DNA from: an uncultured Clostridia bacterium
GTDB taxonomy: Bacteria; Bacillota; Clostridia; UMGS1810
DNA: 41,739 bases
NCBI GenBank assembly: GCA_934454585.1
Contig: CAKSFP010000024.1
Coordinates: forward strand, 1-41,739
Direction: 5' to 3'
In this document: positions 24,746-32,720 of the stretch, piece after piece
Numbering within the stretch: position 1 is the first letter of the stretch
How the letters are laid out: each line of letters starts with the position of its first letter
Translations under genes and position numbers: made by a program
The notes under the pieces: generated by a model
Databases searched by the model: none
What the model saw: only the letters and a program-made list of their open reading frames with translations
What the model was told of the DNA's origin: nothing

Positions 24746-24895
24746 TCATTTATCACGGTCGGTATTGAAAAATAATGTATTGTGCAAATCCGTGGTGAGT
24801 TTCATCATCACCATCCTGTATCGCTTTGTCTTAATGTATATGAAAAACGAAACTGCTATTGCAGCCATTCCCATAAGCTGTCCGATGTAATTCAC
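24746..24895 (-). pseudogene. Short membrane ORF, N-terminal fragment resembling YgjV
   Basis: A 49-codon ORF (MNYIGQLMGMAAIAVSFFIY, then IKTKRYRMVMMKLTTDLHNT, then LFFNTDRDK) matches the start of the YgjV inner-membrane family: one Q-x-x-G-containing helix, a basic turn and a D-x-x-x-x-L-F segment. It then stops, whereas full YgjV proteins have several helices more. Its GTG 24895 overlaps the stop of the cupin gene (TAGTG), so it could be translated by coupling. It is either a remnant or a small real membrane peptide. The rest of the 24681-24745 gap holds only the next ribosome binding site. Confidence 0.35.
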
Positions 24896-25221
24896 TATAT
24901 GTGCCTTTTCTCCGTATTCTCCGGGGAAGTGTCGCTGTTTTCCACAACCATAACCGTTGCATCATCGGACACCGTTATGTGGTGCCACTCACCTTTCGGT
25001 ATATTATAAATCATGCACTTTTCCATTTTCACTTCTTCATCCGCAGTGTGCAATGTTGCCTCACCGTCAAGCAAAACGAAAGCCTCGTCCGTTTCAAGAT
25101 GTCTCTCAAGATATTCAACTTTAGAGAATCTCTCGGCATACTTGATAAAACCAATCCTCCAGGCGCCGAATTTCATCATCACATTAAACCCTTCGCCGTC
25201 AAATCTCAGTTTTTGCATCAT
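24895..25221 (-). CDS. Small cupin-domain protein
   Basis: A 108-residue single-domain cupin: KVEYLERHLETDEAFVLLDG corresponds to the first cupin motif with an acidic or His ligand set (H and E of RHLETDEAFVLL), and IYNIPKGEWHHITVSDDATV to the second (H of EWHH). Such proteins bind a metal and often act as isomerases, lyases or ligand sensors. I chose ATG 25221: GGAGG is eight bases before it, and the ATG overlaps the upstream stop as ATGA. Longer in-frame starts lie inside the upstream Fe-S gene. It is cotranscribed with paralogue 3. The specific reaction is not known. Confidence 0.75.
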   Translation of the reverse strand: MMQKLRFDGEGFNVMMKFGAWRIGFIKYAERFSKVEYLERHLETDEAFVLLDGEATLHTADEEVKMEKCMIYNIPKGEWHHITVSDDATVMVVENSDTSPENTEKRHI

Positions 25222-26297
25222 CTGTCCAACCTCCATGCCTTTTTTGTACGCAGCGGCTCTTTGAACCGCCCCTCCATGCATCCGCCTTTTTTCTCAAGCA
25301 CCGACACACATGCCCTTATGCATCCGCCGCACTTTGCCATGTTATAACCGACCCAGCTGGGGAAGTATTTTTGCAAAGCGCCGTACACCCTCATTATCTC
25401 GTGCTCGTCCGCAACCTTTGTCACACCCTCCATGAGATTGAGATCGCCGTTTTCGTTGGCATCCCACACTTCCTTGGGTACAAATGGATTGTAATATCTG
25501 CCGGCATGGGTATAGAACGCATAGCAACGCCACATATCAATGTCGCCCCACTCAAGGATTTTGCCGTCGAGATCGACCGTCACTTTTGCGCCGTCTTTTA
25601 TCGGCGGTATGCATGAACCGGGACATTCCCGCACGCACGCACCGCAGCGGCGGCAGAGCGGCTTGCCGGAATACATCTCGTCATATTCAAGCTCGGCGTC
25701 GGTAAAGATGAACGCCACCCTCTGCAAAGGTCCGAACTCCGGCGTGAGCAGCATTTTGCTCCAGCCTATCTCACCCAAACCGCACGCAACCGCGGCAATT
25801 CTGAACTGAAACTGCAAATCGGGCGCCACATTACCGTCACGAGTGGGTCTGGTAAACTGCACGCTCCTGTGGTGCGCTGTTGCGGCCTTTGCATTCTCGT
25901 TGACTTCTATCTGCTCCTCAGGCGAGAGGGTGTTGCCGGGACTGCCGTCCATATCGGACACAACTCCTCGCGCGCCTGTGTTTCTGTAAACAAAAGCTTC
26001 GTAACCCTCGTCCTCTATCACCTTGCCCACCTGATACAAAACCGCCGGCGCAAAGATTTCGTTTATGCCGCCGTATGCCATGGATGGGTACTGAAAGAAC
26101 TGAGTTCCCTCCTCAATGCCGCGCTGTACTCCGCGCGGTATCCTAAAGACAAAACCTATGCAGCTCTTTGCCTCGGGGAACAAAAACTGCGGATTCATCT
26201 CATCCGGCGCACCGTCAAAGCGTGACATGGGCGCTATGCCGCATTTGTCCGCTCCGGCGGTGAGCGCCGCCTCTTTAATCATCTTGCTTGTAAGCAT
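25218..26297 (-). CDS. QueG/reductive-dehalogenase-like Fe-S protein, paralogue 3
   Basis: The longest of three paralogues, with 359 residues. Shared features: PEAKSCIGFVFRIPRGVQRG, GTQFFQYPSMAYGGINE, CGLGEIGWSKMLL, FGPLQRVAFIFTDAELEYDE, then CRRCGACVRECPGSC and a later CGGCIRACVSVL. It carries an extra segment (about residues 125-165, rich in Asn, Glu and Ala) and an insertion after the first cluster. The first gene of this operon, it is followed by the cupin, the YgjV-like fragment, paralogues 2 and 1 and the DUF5696-like gene. MLTSKMIKEAALTAGADKCG is a sound N-terminus. Function is unknown; redox chemistry on a small molecule is inferred from the family. Confidence 0.75.
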   Translation of the reverse strand: MLTSKMIKEAALTAGADKCGIAPMSRFDGAPDEMNPQFLFPEAKSCIGFVFRIPRGVQRGIEEGTQFFQYPSMAYGGINEIFAPAVLYQVGKVIEDEGYEAFVYRNTGARGVVSDMDGSPGNTLSPEEQIEVNENAKAATAHHRSVQFTRPTRDGNVAPDLQFQFRIAAVACGLGEIGWSKMLLTPEFGPLQRVAFIFTDAELEYDEMYSGKPLCRRCGACVRECPGSCIPPIKDGAKVTVDLDGKILEWGDIDMWRCYAFYTHAGRYYNPFVPKEVWDANENGDLNLMEGVTKVADEHEIMRVYGALQKYFPSWVGYNMAKCGGCIRACVSVLEKKGGCMEGRFKEPLRTKKAWRLDR

Positions 26298-26360
26298 TTT
26301 ATCACATACCTTTCGTTTATTTGTTTTATTTCAGTCAGCCGATGCACAAATTTCGCAAAA

Positions 26361-26543
26361 GCGAGGGGTGTATATTATACTTTGAAAACCGATAGCATTT
26401 CGCCGGCGGATGTGTATGTGTTTTTTATTCTAAGACGACGAGTTCAGCGCCACCGCACTGCTGTCCGAGTCGGCAAGAATAAAAAATACATACACAGACT
26501 GCACAAGTTCTTTGAGCCAAAACAAAATATATACCTCCGAGCG
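26361..26543. repeat. Nested hairpin element H2
   Basis: An inner hairpin has arms 26411-26431 and 26476-26496 that pair over 21 bases with one G-T wobble. Its loop carries the core GAGTTCAGCGCCAC (from 26440) also found in H1. Outside it, GCGAGGGGTGTATATTATAC (26361-26380) and a stretch ending ATACCTCCGAGC (26514-26542) match the arms of H1. So an H1-like pair of arms encloses a second, different hairpin. It fills most of the 300-base gap between the U32-type gene and paralogue 3. Confidence 0.7.
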
Positions 26544-26597
26544 AAATTCAAACTTCCCAAAAGCAAGGTGCGTATGCTGTGTGATATATCGTCACCA

Positions 26598-27545
26598 TTA
26601 ATATTCCAATGTTTTCTCGTCTATCCTTACCAACCTGAGCGGTTTGCCGTTCTCCACGACATAGGGATATATGCTGTGCTCCGGCTCAAGCAGACGCAGC
26701 ACATCGCCGCTGTACTTGCCGCGCACATAACTGCGCAGCACAAGTTCCGGGTGACGGTGCACCCTGGTTGCAAGCTTTGCCGCCTCAACATAAGGTTCGT
26801 ACAAATGTATGTCCTCGGGCAAAACAAAATTGGTGTCGTTTATGAGCGAATCATAATGCGATTCATCACTCAAAAACTCGTGACACATCCCCGTGAAGTT
26901 GTATGCGTTGTCCATCTTTGCAATCTCACTTTCATGCGCCACAAGGTTGTCATGAAAAATATGTGCCGAGCAATAGTTCAGACATCCGCTGTTTGCAAGC
27001 ATAAAAAGCTTTTTGCCGTTTGTCGCCGCCCATTCATGCAATACTCTGATATCAGATATATTTCGGTTCAACTCGCGTTTAATGTAATAGCTGTCAAAAT
27101 ATTTCTCCAAGTATCTCATACCCTGTACCGTGCCTATCTCCATATTGACGGACGCGCGTACATCGAGCCGATCAAAGTTGTTTTTTATAAATTTTGCAAT
27201 GAGCGGCGAAGTTGTGGTCACTGAGGCAAGTCCGTAATTGACCGCAACATAGTCAACCGCCGTTCCGATTTTATCAAAAAATGCGCGCGATTGGCTGTCG
27301 CTGCCGTAGCAATTTGCATTGAAAAGCATATTGAGTGCGATGCCGTTTTCGGACAGTTTTTTGAGATTACTCCGCTGAATGTCGGCAATCTCCCATGGTG
27401 CAAACTCTGCCGACGCCGACTGAGCATTGCGCCCGTTGGCAAAATCGCCCCATGAGAAATATACCTCATATATATGTTCTTTGTTTTCTAAGATGCAATT
27501 GACAAATTTGGTGTCTGTCGCCGCAAGCCCGACAGTAAATTTCAT
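26598..27545 (-). CDS. Peptidase U32-like protein
   Basis: A 315-residue protein with the ordering of U32/UbiU-type proteins: a TIM-barrel-like run (VDYVAVNYGLASVT, RASVNMEIGTVQGMRYLEKY, then DSYYIKRELNRNISDIRVLH) followed by a Cys-containing site (LFMLANSGCLNYCSAHIFHD, later GMCHEFL). In characterised U32 proteins such cysteines bind an Fe-S cluster used in hydroxylation or related chemistry; older annotations call them collagenase-like. ATG 27545 is used because the protein begins there (MKFTVGLAATDTKF) after GGGGTGATT. The frame upstream runs into the divergent promoter. It is divergent from the AraC-type gene, which may control it. Substrate unknown. Confidence 0.65.
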   Translation of the reverse strand: MKFTVGLAATDTKFVNCILENKEHIYEVYFSWGDFANGRNAQSASAEFAPWEIADIQRSNLKKLSENGIALNMLFNANCYGSDSQSRAFFDKIGTAVDYVAVNYGLASVTTTSPLIAKFIKNNFDRLDVRASVNMEIGTVQGMRYLEKYFDSYYIKRELNRNISDIRVLHEWAATNGKKLFMLANSGCLNYCSAHIFHDNLVAHESEIAKMDNAYNFTGMCHEFLSDESHYDSLINDTNFVLPEDIHLYEPYVEAAKLATRVHRHPELVLRSYVRGKYSGDVLRLLEPEHSIYPYVVENGKPLRLVRIDEKTLEY

Positions 27546-27565
27546 AATAATCACCCCAATATGAC

Positions 27566-27594
27566 TTGATTTTATCACACGGCTGTGGTAATAT
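27566..27594 (+). promoter_or_regulatory. Promoter of the AraC-type gene with palindrome in the spacer
   Basis: TTGATT (27566-27571), 17 bases, TAATAT (27589-27594). The spacer contains the perfect inverted repeat CACA-CGGC-TGTG (27576-27587), a candidate operator shared with the divergent U32-type gene. Confidence 0.6.
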
Positions 27595-27657
27595 AAACAC
27601 ATAAAAACAACAAGATGTTTAACAAAACAAACATTTGATATATCGGAGATGATATCA

Positions 27658-28503
27658 GTGGAACTAAACCGCATAAACCCCCACATCCGCTTTGCACAAC
27701 GGATGAACTATTCCTCACCCGGGGTGCAGGTCTATGTGAGAGACTGTCGGATATTCTATATAACGGACGGCTGCGCACAGATAGAAACCGACGGCAAAAG
27801 ATATGACCTAAACACGGATTCGCTCTTTTTCTGCCGTGAAAAAAGCATATACAAAATATCAGCCGGCAGGGTGGTCATCATCTCGCTGAATTTTGACATG
27901 ACGCAGCGCAACTGCGCCCAGACAAAGGAATTTGCGCTCGTTCCGACGGATTCAAGCATAGCTGACGGCAGCAAAAAGGGAAACATAAATATTGAAAAAG
28001 GATTTATAAATTCGCACATCTGTATAGAAAACGCACGCGAATATCTGCCGGTACTCGAGGAAATCCTATCCGAATTCAAGCTGCAGCGGATATATTTCCG
28101 TGAAAAGGCATCGAGTCTGCTTAAAAATATGCTTACGGACATGGCACGGGAGAATGCACTGCCTACGCACCATTCGTCAAAGGCGGTCAGTGCGGCGATG
28201 GAGTACATAAACAAAAACTTTGCAAAGCAGATTACAAACGAGCAAATTGCCGAACCGATAGGCTATCACAAGCACCATTTGAACAGGCTGTTCATAGAGT
28301 ACACCGGACAGAGTCTGCACAAATATCTGCTCATGCGCAGACTGACCGAGGCAAAGAAACTTCTGCTCGGCTCGGATTTGTGTCTGTATGAGATTGCCCT
28401 CAGGTGCGGATTTTGCAGCAACACGCACTTTTCGTCATATTTCAAGCAGAGCACAGGCATGACGCCGCATGAATATAGAAGTGTTTATTCCAAGAATATT
28501 TAA
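27658..28503 (+). CDS. AraC-family transcriptional regulator
   Basis: A 281-residue regulator with an N-terminal cupin-type sensing domain (VYVRDCRIFYITDGCAQIET, then LFFCREKSIYKI) and a C-terminal AraC double helix-turn-helix (AMEYINKNFAKQITNEQIAE, HHLNRLFIEYTGQSLHKYLL, then LYEIALRCGFCSNTHFSSYF, KQSTGMTPHEYR). ATG 27649 directly touches GGAG, whereas GTG 27658 lies nine bases from it and is preferred. The sensing domain suggests a small carbohydrate-like ligand. The likely target is the divergent U32-type gene and perhaps the Fe-S paralogue operon behind it; this is inferred from position only. Confidence 0.85.
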   Translation: MELNRINPHIRFAQRMNYSSPGVQVYVRDCRIFYITDGCAQIETDGKRYDLNTDSLFFCREKSIYKISAGRVVIISLNFDMTQRNCAQTKEFALVPTDSSIADGSKKGNINIEKGFINSHICIENAREYLPVLEEILSEFKLQRIYFREKASSLLKNMLTDMARENALPTHHSSKAVSAAMEYINKNFAKQITNEQIAEPIGYHKHHLNRLFIEYTGQSLHKYLLMRRLTEAKKLLLGSDLCLYEIALRCGFCSNTHFSSYFKQSTGMTPHEYRSVYSKNI

Positions 28504-28532
28504 TCTGCGGACAATTTTCTGAGGATTATTTT

Positions 28533-28610
28533 GCGGGGCGATAGGGTCATCGCCCCTACCGCACAAACCTTGATTTACCGCAGGGACGACCCTGTGTGGT
28601 CGCCCGGGCA
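28533..28610. repeat. Two tandem GC-rich palindromes
   Basis: GGGGCGAT/ATCGCCCC (28534-28555) followed by CTACCGC, then CAGGGACGACC/GGTCGCCCGG (28580-28607). They belong to the same dispersed family as the copies at 4013, 36541 and 41383 and sit in the gap between the AraC-type gene and the large SLH gene. Confidence 0.65.
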
Positions 28611-28664
28611 AACTTGCCCATTGCTAATTAACAGGCAATTTCCTATCTTTCCATAATTTGATAC

Positions 28665-28693
28665 TTGATATCCTCGCAGATATACGCTATTAT
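28665..28693 (+). promoter_or_regulatory. Promoter of the large S-layer-type gene
   Basis: TTGATA (28665-28670), 17 bases, TATTAT (28688-28693). Transcription from here leaves a leader of about 150 bases. A TTGACA at 28705 has no -10 at a suitable distance. The leader repeats GGTT-AAACCAA-type half-palindromes at 28703-28717 and 28786-28800. Confidence 0.55.
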
Positions 28694-28811
28694 ATACACG
28701 AAGGTTGACATAAACCAAGAAAAATCAAAATTGAACATTATAAAACATTTTGTTTGTGGGGTTTATGGGCGATTTTAATTTTCAAGGTTATGTAAACCAA
28801 ATACAAATGCA

Positions 28812-28828
28812 CAGATACATTGTATCTG
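28812..28828 (+). promoter_or_regulatory. Perfect hairpin in the leader, just before the ribosome binding site
   Basis: CAGATACA and TGTATCTG pair perfectly around a single T, seven bases before GAGGAGG. It lacks a T-tract, so it is more likely an mRNA-stabilising or translation-control stem, or a protein-binding palindrome, than a terminator. Confidence 0.55.
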
Positions 28829-28850
28829 AAAAAACGAGGAGGATTTTTTA

Positions 28851-31454
28851 ATGTTTAAGTTCAAGAAACTTATCTCATCCGTAGTTGCATTATCTATGAC
28901 AGCTTCGATTGCTGCCTCCACAGTGTTTGCATCGGTGCCATCCGATGCACAGGGCACAAAGTTTGAGGAAGCGGCAGATGTGCTCGGCGCACTCAAAATA
29001 ATGGTCGGCGACGCAAACACCGGCAATTTCAGACCCAACGACTCAATAATCCGTTCCGAGGTTACAAAAGTGGGCGTAGCGCTTATGGGACTTTTGAATG
29101 TTGCGGAAAACTCCAGCCAGGCTACAAAATATCCCGATGTTGTAGCCAACCACTGGGCGAACGGCTTTATCAATGTTGCCACAGACCAGGGCATGATAAT
29201 CGGTGATGATGTGGGCACATTCCGCCCGGACGAGCAGATAAAGTTCTCCGAGGCAGTTGCAATAATGGTAAGAGCACTCGGCTATGAGCCGCAGGCAATC
29301 GCAAAAGGCGGCTATCCCTCGGGATATATAGTAACCGCATCGAACATCGGTCTTACAAAGAATGTTGCGGCTACCGCAAACCAGCTCATATCCAGAGGCG
29401 ATGTGGCGCAGATGGCGTTTAATGCCCTCACAATCAACCTCATGGAGCAGACAGGCTACGGCAGTGATGTAAAATACGAAGTGGTTGACAAAACTCTGCT
29501 TAAGGATTACCTCGATGTAACTCTGGTAGAGGGCAATGTTACCGCTGTAGGTTCATCGTCCGTGGACGGCACAGCAAGTCTTGAAAAAGACGAAATCCAG
29601 ATAGATGGCAAGATATACAAAATCGGTGATGCCGATGTGAGAACCATCCTCGGATTCTATGTGGACGCATATATCTATGAGGACAGCAAAACCAAGAACG
29701 ATACTCTCCTGCTCGCAAGACCGATCGAGGGCAAAAACTCCTCTATAACCATTACGAGCGACAATATCGATTCTATAGAAAACACAGAGTCGTCAAAGGT
29801 ACTCAACTACTGGAAGGACAAGGACTCTGACAAAAAGACCTCCAAAGCAACCGTAAGCACGGACGCAAAAGTGCTCTACAACGGCAAGTCAGGCTCGTTT
29901 GATGACTTTAAGGAGATCAACTCCGGCAGTATCTCCCTGCTTGATACCACCGGCAACGGGATCTACAATATCGTGTTTGTAAATGAAACAAAGAACTATG
30001 TTGTAGAAGAAGTAATCGAATCCACCCACAAAATTGTGGATAAATACGGTCAGAAAACCCTCGTGCTTGATCCCGAGGATGACGACCTCACATTCAGCCT
30101 TACAAAGGGCAGCCTCGATATAGAATTGAAGGACCTCAAGGAATGGAATGTAATAACCGTTGCAATGAGCCGCGACGAGGAACTCATCTATGGTGAGGTT
30201 TCCACAGAGTCTGTAACGGGCAAGGTTACCGAGACGGACGACGAGAAAGTATTCATCGACGGCAAGGGCTACAAAGTGGCTCCCAACTACCCCAACTCGA
30301 TCAAACTTGAGGACGAAGGCACATTCTACCTCGACGCCGAGGACAAGATTGCGGCTGTAAACACCGAGGAGACAGTAAGCTCCAACTTTGCTTACCTGGC
30401 AGACATAGATATGTCCACAGGCATAGACAAAGTGCTCAACTTCAAACTCTTCACCAAAGAGGGCAAGACGGTTATCTTAAACTCCGGCAATAAGCTCAAA
30501 GTCAACGATACAAACAACCTCACACCCGATCAGGCTCTTGCCGCAATCAAAGGCGATAGGGAAAATGCAGCCGGTCAGCTCATCACATTTGAGAAGAACT
30601 CAAACGATGAGGTGTACAAGGTGAACACCTATACCAAGTCTGCAGCCATTAATGAGAATAAATTCCTGCTCAATATGCAGGAGAATGATGTGGTTTACAA
30701 ATCGGTATCGTCCAAACTGGTCGGCAGTTCCATGAGCGTGAATGTAACCGACAGCACGGTTATCTTTGACATCCCGGCAGACGCTGACGACACGGACGAT
30801 TACTCAATCAGAAACAAATCGTTCTTTGTAAACGATGACAAATACGATGTTCTCGTGTTCAATGTAACAGAGGATTACAACGCAAAGGCAATCGTCGTTA
30901 CAAGTTCCACAGGTGAAGCAAACGAGGAGAGCTCCATCGCGGTTGTTGACAAGATCACCAGGACCAGAGACGCAGACGGCGCAGATATCGAAAAGCTGTA
31001 TGCATTCCGGGACGGCAAGGCAATCACAATCAACACCAAGGAATCCGGCATACTCGTAAAGGGCAGCGGCGAGGGCAAAAAGAGTCTTGAACAGGGCGAT
31101 ATTATCCAGTACAAGACAAATGCCGCAGGCGACATTGACGGCATAACCCTGCTCTATGACATCAGCGAGAAAGAAACAGAAAAGAGCGTGGCTCACTCCG
31201 ACAACATGAGCACGGCGTACGGTAAGGTAACCAAGAAATTCTCCGGCAGCTTCAATCTGCAGGTGAACGACAGCGCAGTGCAGAACTACACCATCGGCGA
31301 CGCAAAGATTTATGTTGTTGACACAACAAAATCGGCTAAGCAGGTGACTGTGGGTGACGCAGGCGATATCCAGAAGTATGACGAGTCAGATCCGCAGAGA
31401 GTATTTGTAAGAGTATACAAGGATGTTGTACAGGAGATAGTTGTTGTAAAATAA
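28851..31454 (+). CDS. Large S-layer-type protein with N-terminal SLH repeats
   Basis: An 867-residue exported protein. The signal peptide ends near ASTVFA (about residue 26). SLH repeats occupy about residues 30-200: FEEAADVLGALKIMVGDANT, YPDVVANHWANGFINVATDQ and a third with FNALTINLMEQTG at its end. The remaining 650 residues are acidic, Lys- and Asp-rich and beta-strand-like (GNVTAVGSSSVDGTAS, SVTGKVTETDDEKVFIDGKG, KVNDTNNLTPDQALAAIKGD) with few Cys, as is common in S-layer proteins. SLH repeats bind pyruvylated wall polymers. The strong GAGGAGG site, own promoter, long leader with hairpin and strong terminator suggest high expression, perhaps as a main surface-layer protein (inference). 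It is not a close copy of the array at 36.6-41.7 kb. Confidence 0.9.
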   Translation: MFKFKKLISSVVALSMTASIAASTVFASVPSDAQGTKFEEAADVLGALKIMVGDANTGNFRPNDSIIRSEVTKVGVALMGLLNVAENSSQATKYPDVVANHWANGFINVATDQGMIIGDDVGTFRPDEQIKFSEAVAIMVRALGYEPQAIAKGGYPSGYIVTASNIGLTKNVAATANQLISRGDVAQMAFNALTINLMEQTGYGSDVKYEVVDKTLLKDYLDVTLVEGNVTAVGSSSVDGTASLEKDEIQIDGKIYKIGDADVRTILGFYVDAYIYEDSKTKNDTLLLARPIEGKNSSITITSDNIDSIENTESSKVLNYWKDKDSDKKTSKATVSTDAKVLYNGKSGSFDDFKEINSGSISLLDTTGNGIYNIVFVNETKNYVVEEVIESTHKIVDKYGQKTLVLDPEDDDLTFSLTKGSLDIELKDLKEWNVITVAMSRDEELIYGEVSTESVTGKVTETDDEKVFIDGKGYKVAPNYPNSIKLEDEGTFYLDAEDKIAAVNTEETVSSNFAYLADIDMSTGIDKVLNFKLFTKEGKTVILNSGNKLKVNDTNNLTPDQALAAIKGDRENAAGQLITFEKNSNDEVYKVNTYTKSAAINENKFLLNMQENDVVYKSVSSKLVGSSMSVNVTDSTVIFDIPADADDTDDYSIRNKSFFVNDDKYDVLVFNVTEDYNAKAIVVTSSTGEANEESSIAVVDKITRTRDADGADIEKLYAFRDGKAITINTKESGILVKGSGEGKKSLEQGDIIQYKTNAAGDIDGITLLYDISEKETEKSVAHSDNMSTAYGKVTKKFSGSFNLQVNDSAVQNYTIGDAKIYVVDTTKSAKQVTVGDAGDIQKYDESDPQRVFVRVYKDVVQEIVVVK

Positions 31455-31471
31455 TCATCCAAATATCCGAT

Positions 31472-31511
31472 CGGGTGCCGCGCGTGAAAACGCGCAGCAC
31501 CTGATTTTTTT
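31472..31511 (+). terminator. Strong terminator of the S-layer-type gene
   Basis: GGTGC-C-GCGCGT and ACGCGC-A-GCACC form a GC-rich stem with a GAAA-type loop, followed by seven Ts, 20 bases after the stop codon. Confidence 0.9.
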
Positions 31512-31550
31512 GTTGAATTATGCGCGATGTTATGGTAAGATAAAAGAAAA

Positions 31551-31600
31551 TCATAACCACCCGTCCAACGAGTGGTTTGCTCTAGGGCTATAAGCCCATG
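31551..31600. mobile_element. Possible IS200/IS605-type end remnant
   Basis: AACCACCCGT and ACGAGTGGTT form an imperfect hairpin (31554-31576), followed by a second palindrome GGGCT-ATA-AGCCC (31585-31597). It resembles the CCACCCGC/GCGGGTGG hairpin beside the tnpA fragment at 35.3 kb. Its position at the border of the AT-richer patch suggests an old insertion end; the identification is by resemblance only. Confidence 0.35.
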
Positions 31601-32414
31601 TTACGGTGTTTCTTAGCGTATTCTTTTGGTGAATCACCAGTATGCTTTTTAAAAAATTTACAGAAATATGCTGGGTCAAAAAAGCCCAAAGTGTCTGATA
31701 TTTCTGCAATTCTCATTGTGTGTGTTTGAAGCAAACGTTTTGCATTTTTAATTTTTATATGTGTTTGATATTCAATTGGTGACATTCCAGAGTATTTCTT
31801 GAAGAGTTTTCTGAAATAACCTGCACTCACATAACATAATTCGGCAATCTCCTGTATGCTTTTCCCTTGCTCAATATCATTTTCCATATATAGAATTCCT
31901 TCTGCTATTGGAGCAAATTCGTTTGTAAACAATTCGAGTTTTTTTCCTTCAAATCCAATTTCAGAAATGATATGATAAAGAACGGATTTCTTTAATGCAG
32001 GTGATGGTACAGGGGTCTTAAATAGTTTTGTCATTTCTACAAAATATTCTAAAAGTCTTTCTGTATTTGCATTTAATATGGTTGGCTCTGAGAAAAAAAC
32101 AAATGGTTCACCATTTGGTAGCGTAGAAATAAATTCAAGGAGTATTGTATTCGTTATGCCACTTTCTGTGTCAATAAATTTGGTTTTATATGTGCTTTCT
32201 TGCGGTATATAGACAATTTCACCTTTTTTTCAAAAAGTTTTTTATCATTCTAAGTATATTCTAAATTACATCCGCTTGCGTAAAGAAACGCAGAAGTCAA
32301 GCGAGGTGATTGCATATTAATTATAAGTTCGTTATCCCAATGTTGATTCATTGCAAAAATTTTATCAAGCAGATACTCTCCACTATAACCATAGTCCATT
32401 TCAAAACATTTCAT
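31588..32414 (-). pseudogene. AraC-family regulator, broken by a stop codon and a frameshift
   Basis: The intact 3' part (31588-32034) encodes a full AraC DNA-binding domain: ILYMENDIEQGKSIQEIAEL, VSAGYFRKLFKKYSGMSPIE, LGFFDPAYFCKFFKKHTGDS. The same protein continues upstream on the minus strand to ATG 32414 (MKCFEMDYGYSGEYLLDKIF), with GGGGGAT before that ATG. Between them lie an in-frame TAG at 32250-32252 (after GCNLEYT) and a one-base frameshift in the A-run near 32224-32236 (after FEKK; the sense continues GEIVYIPQESTYK). Restored, it would be about 275 residues with a normal cupin sensor. It diverges from the ThuA-like gene, its likely former target. Two lesions make sequencing error less likely. 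Confidence 0.75.
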
Positions 32415-32720
32415 ATTGGATATCCCCCTTTTATTTGTTATTCCGCAAGGTAATTCGAAAAACTTGATTTAATACGATTTATGCGTAATTATTCACCCTG
32501 ATTAAAATTTGTTATGTAAAGGATTTGAAAATTTATGAAGGAGTTATTATTTACAGCCCTCTGTAATTATAATATAATCATTGTTTCTTGTCAATGTATT
32601 TAGAATCGAAAAGTACAATTTTTGTATTTAAAAATACATTGAAAAACAGAGTGAATTGCGTTACAATAACCAAAAGTGTGATTATATGAAAGTGAGGTAT
32701 TAAATTTATGCCAAATTTAA

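Noticed and set aside
22853..26297. Calling the three paralogues queG
   Set aside because: They lack the C-terminal region of QueG and occur three times in one operon, so queuosine synthesis is unlikely.
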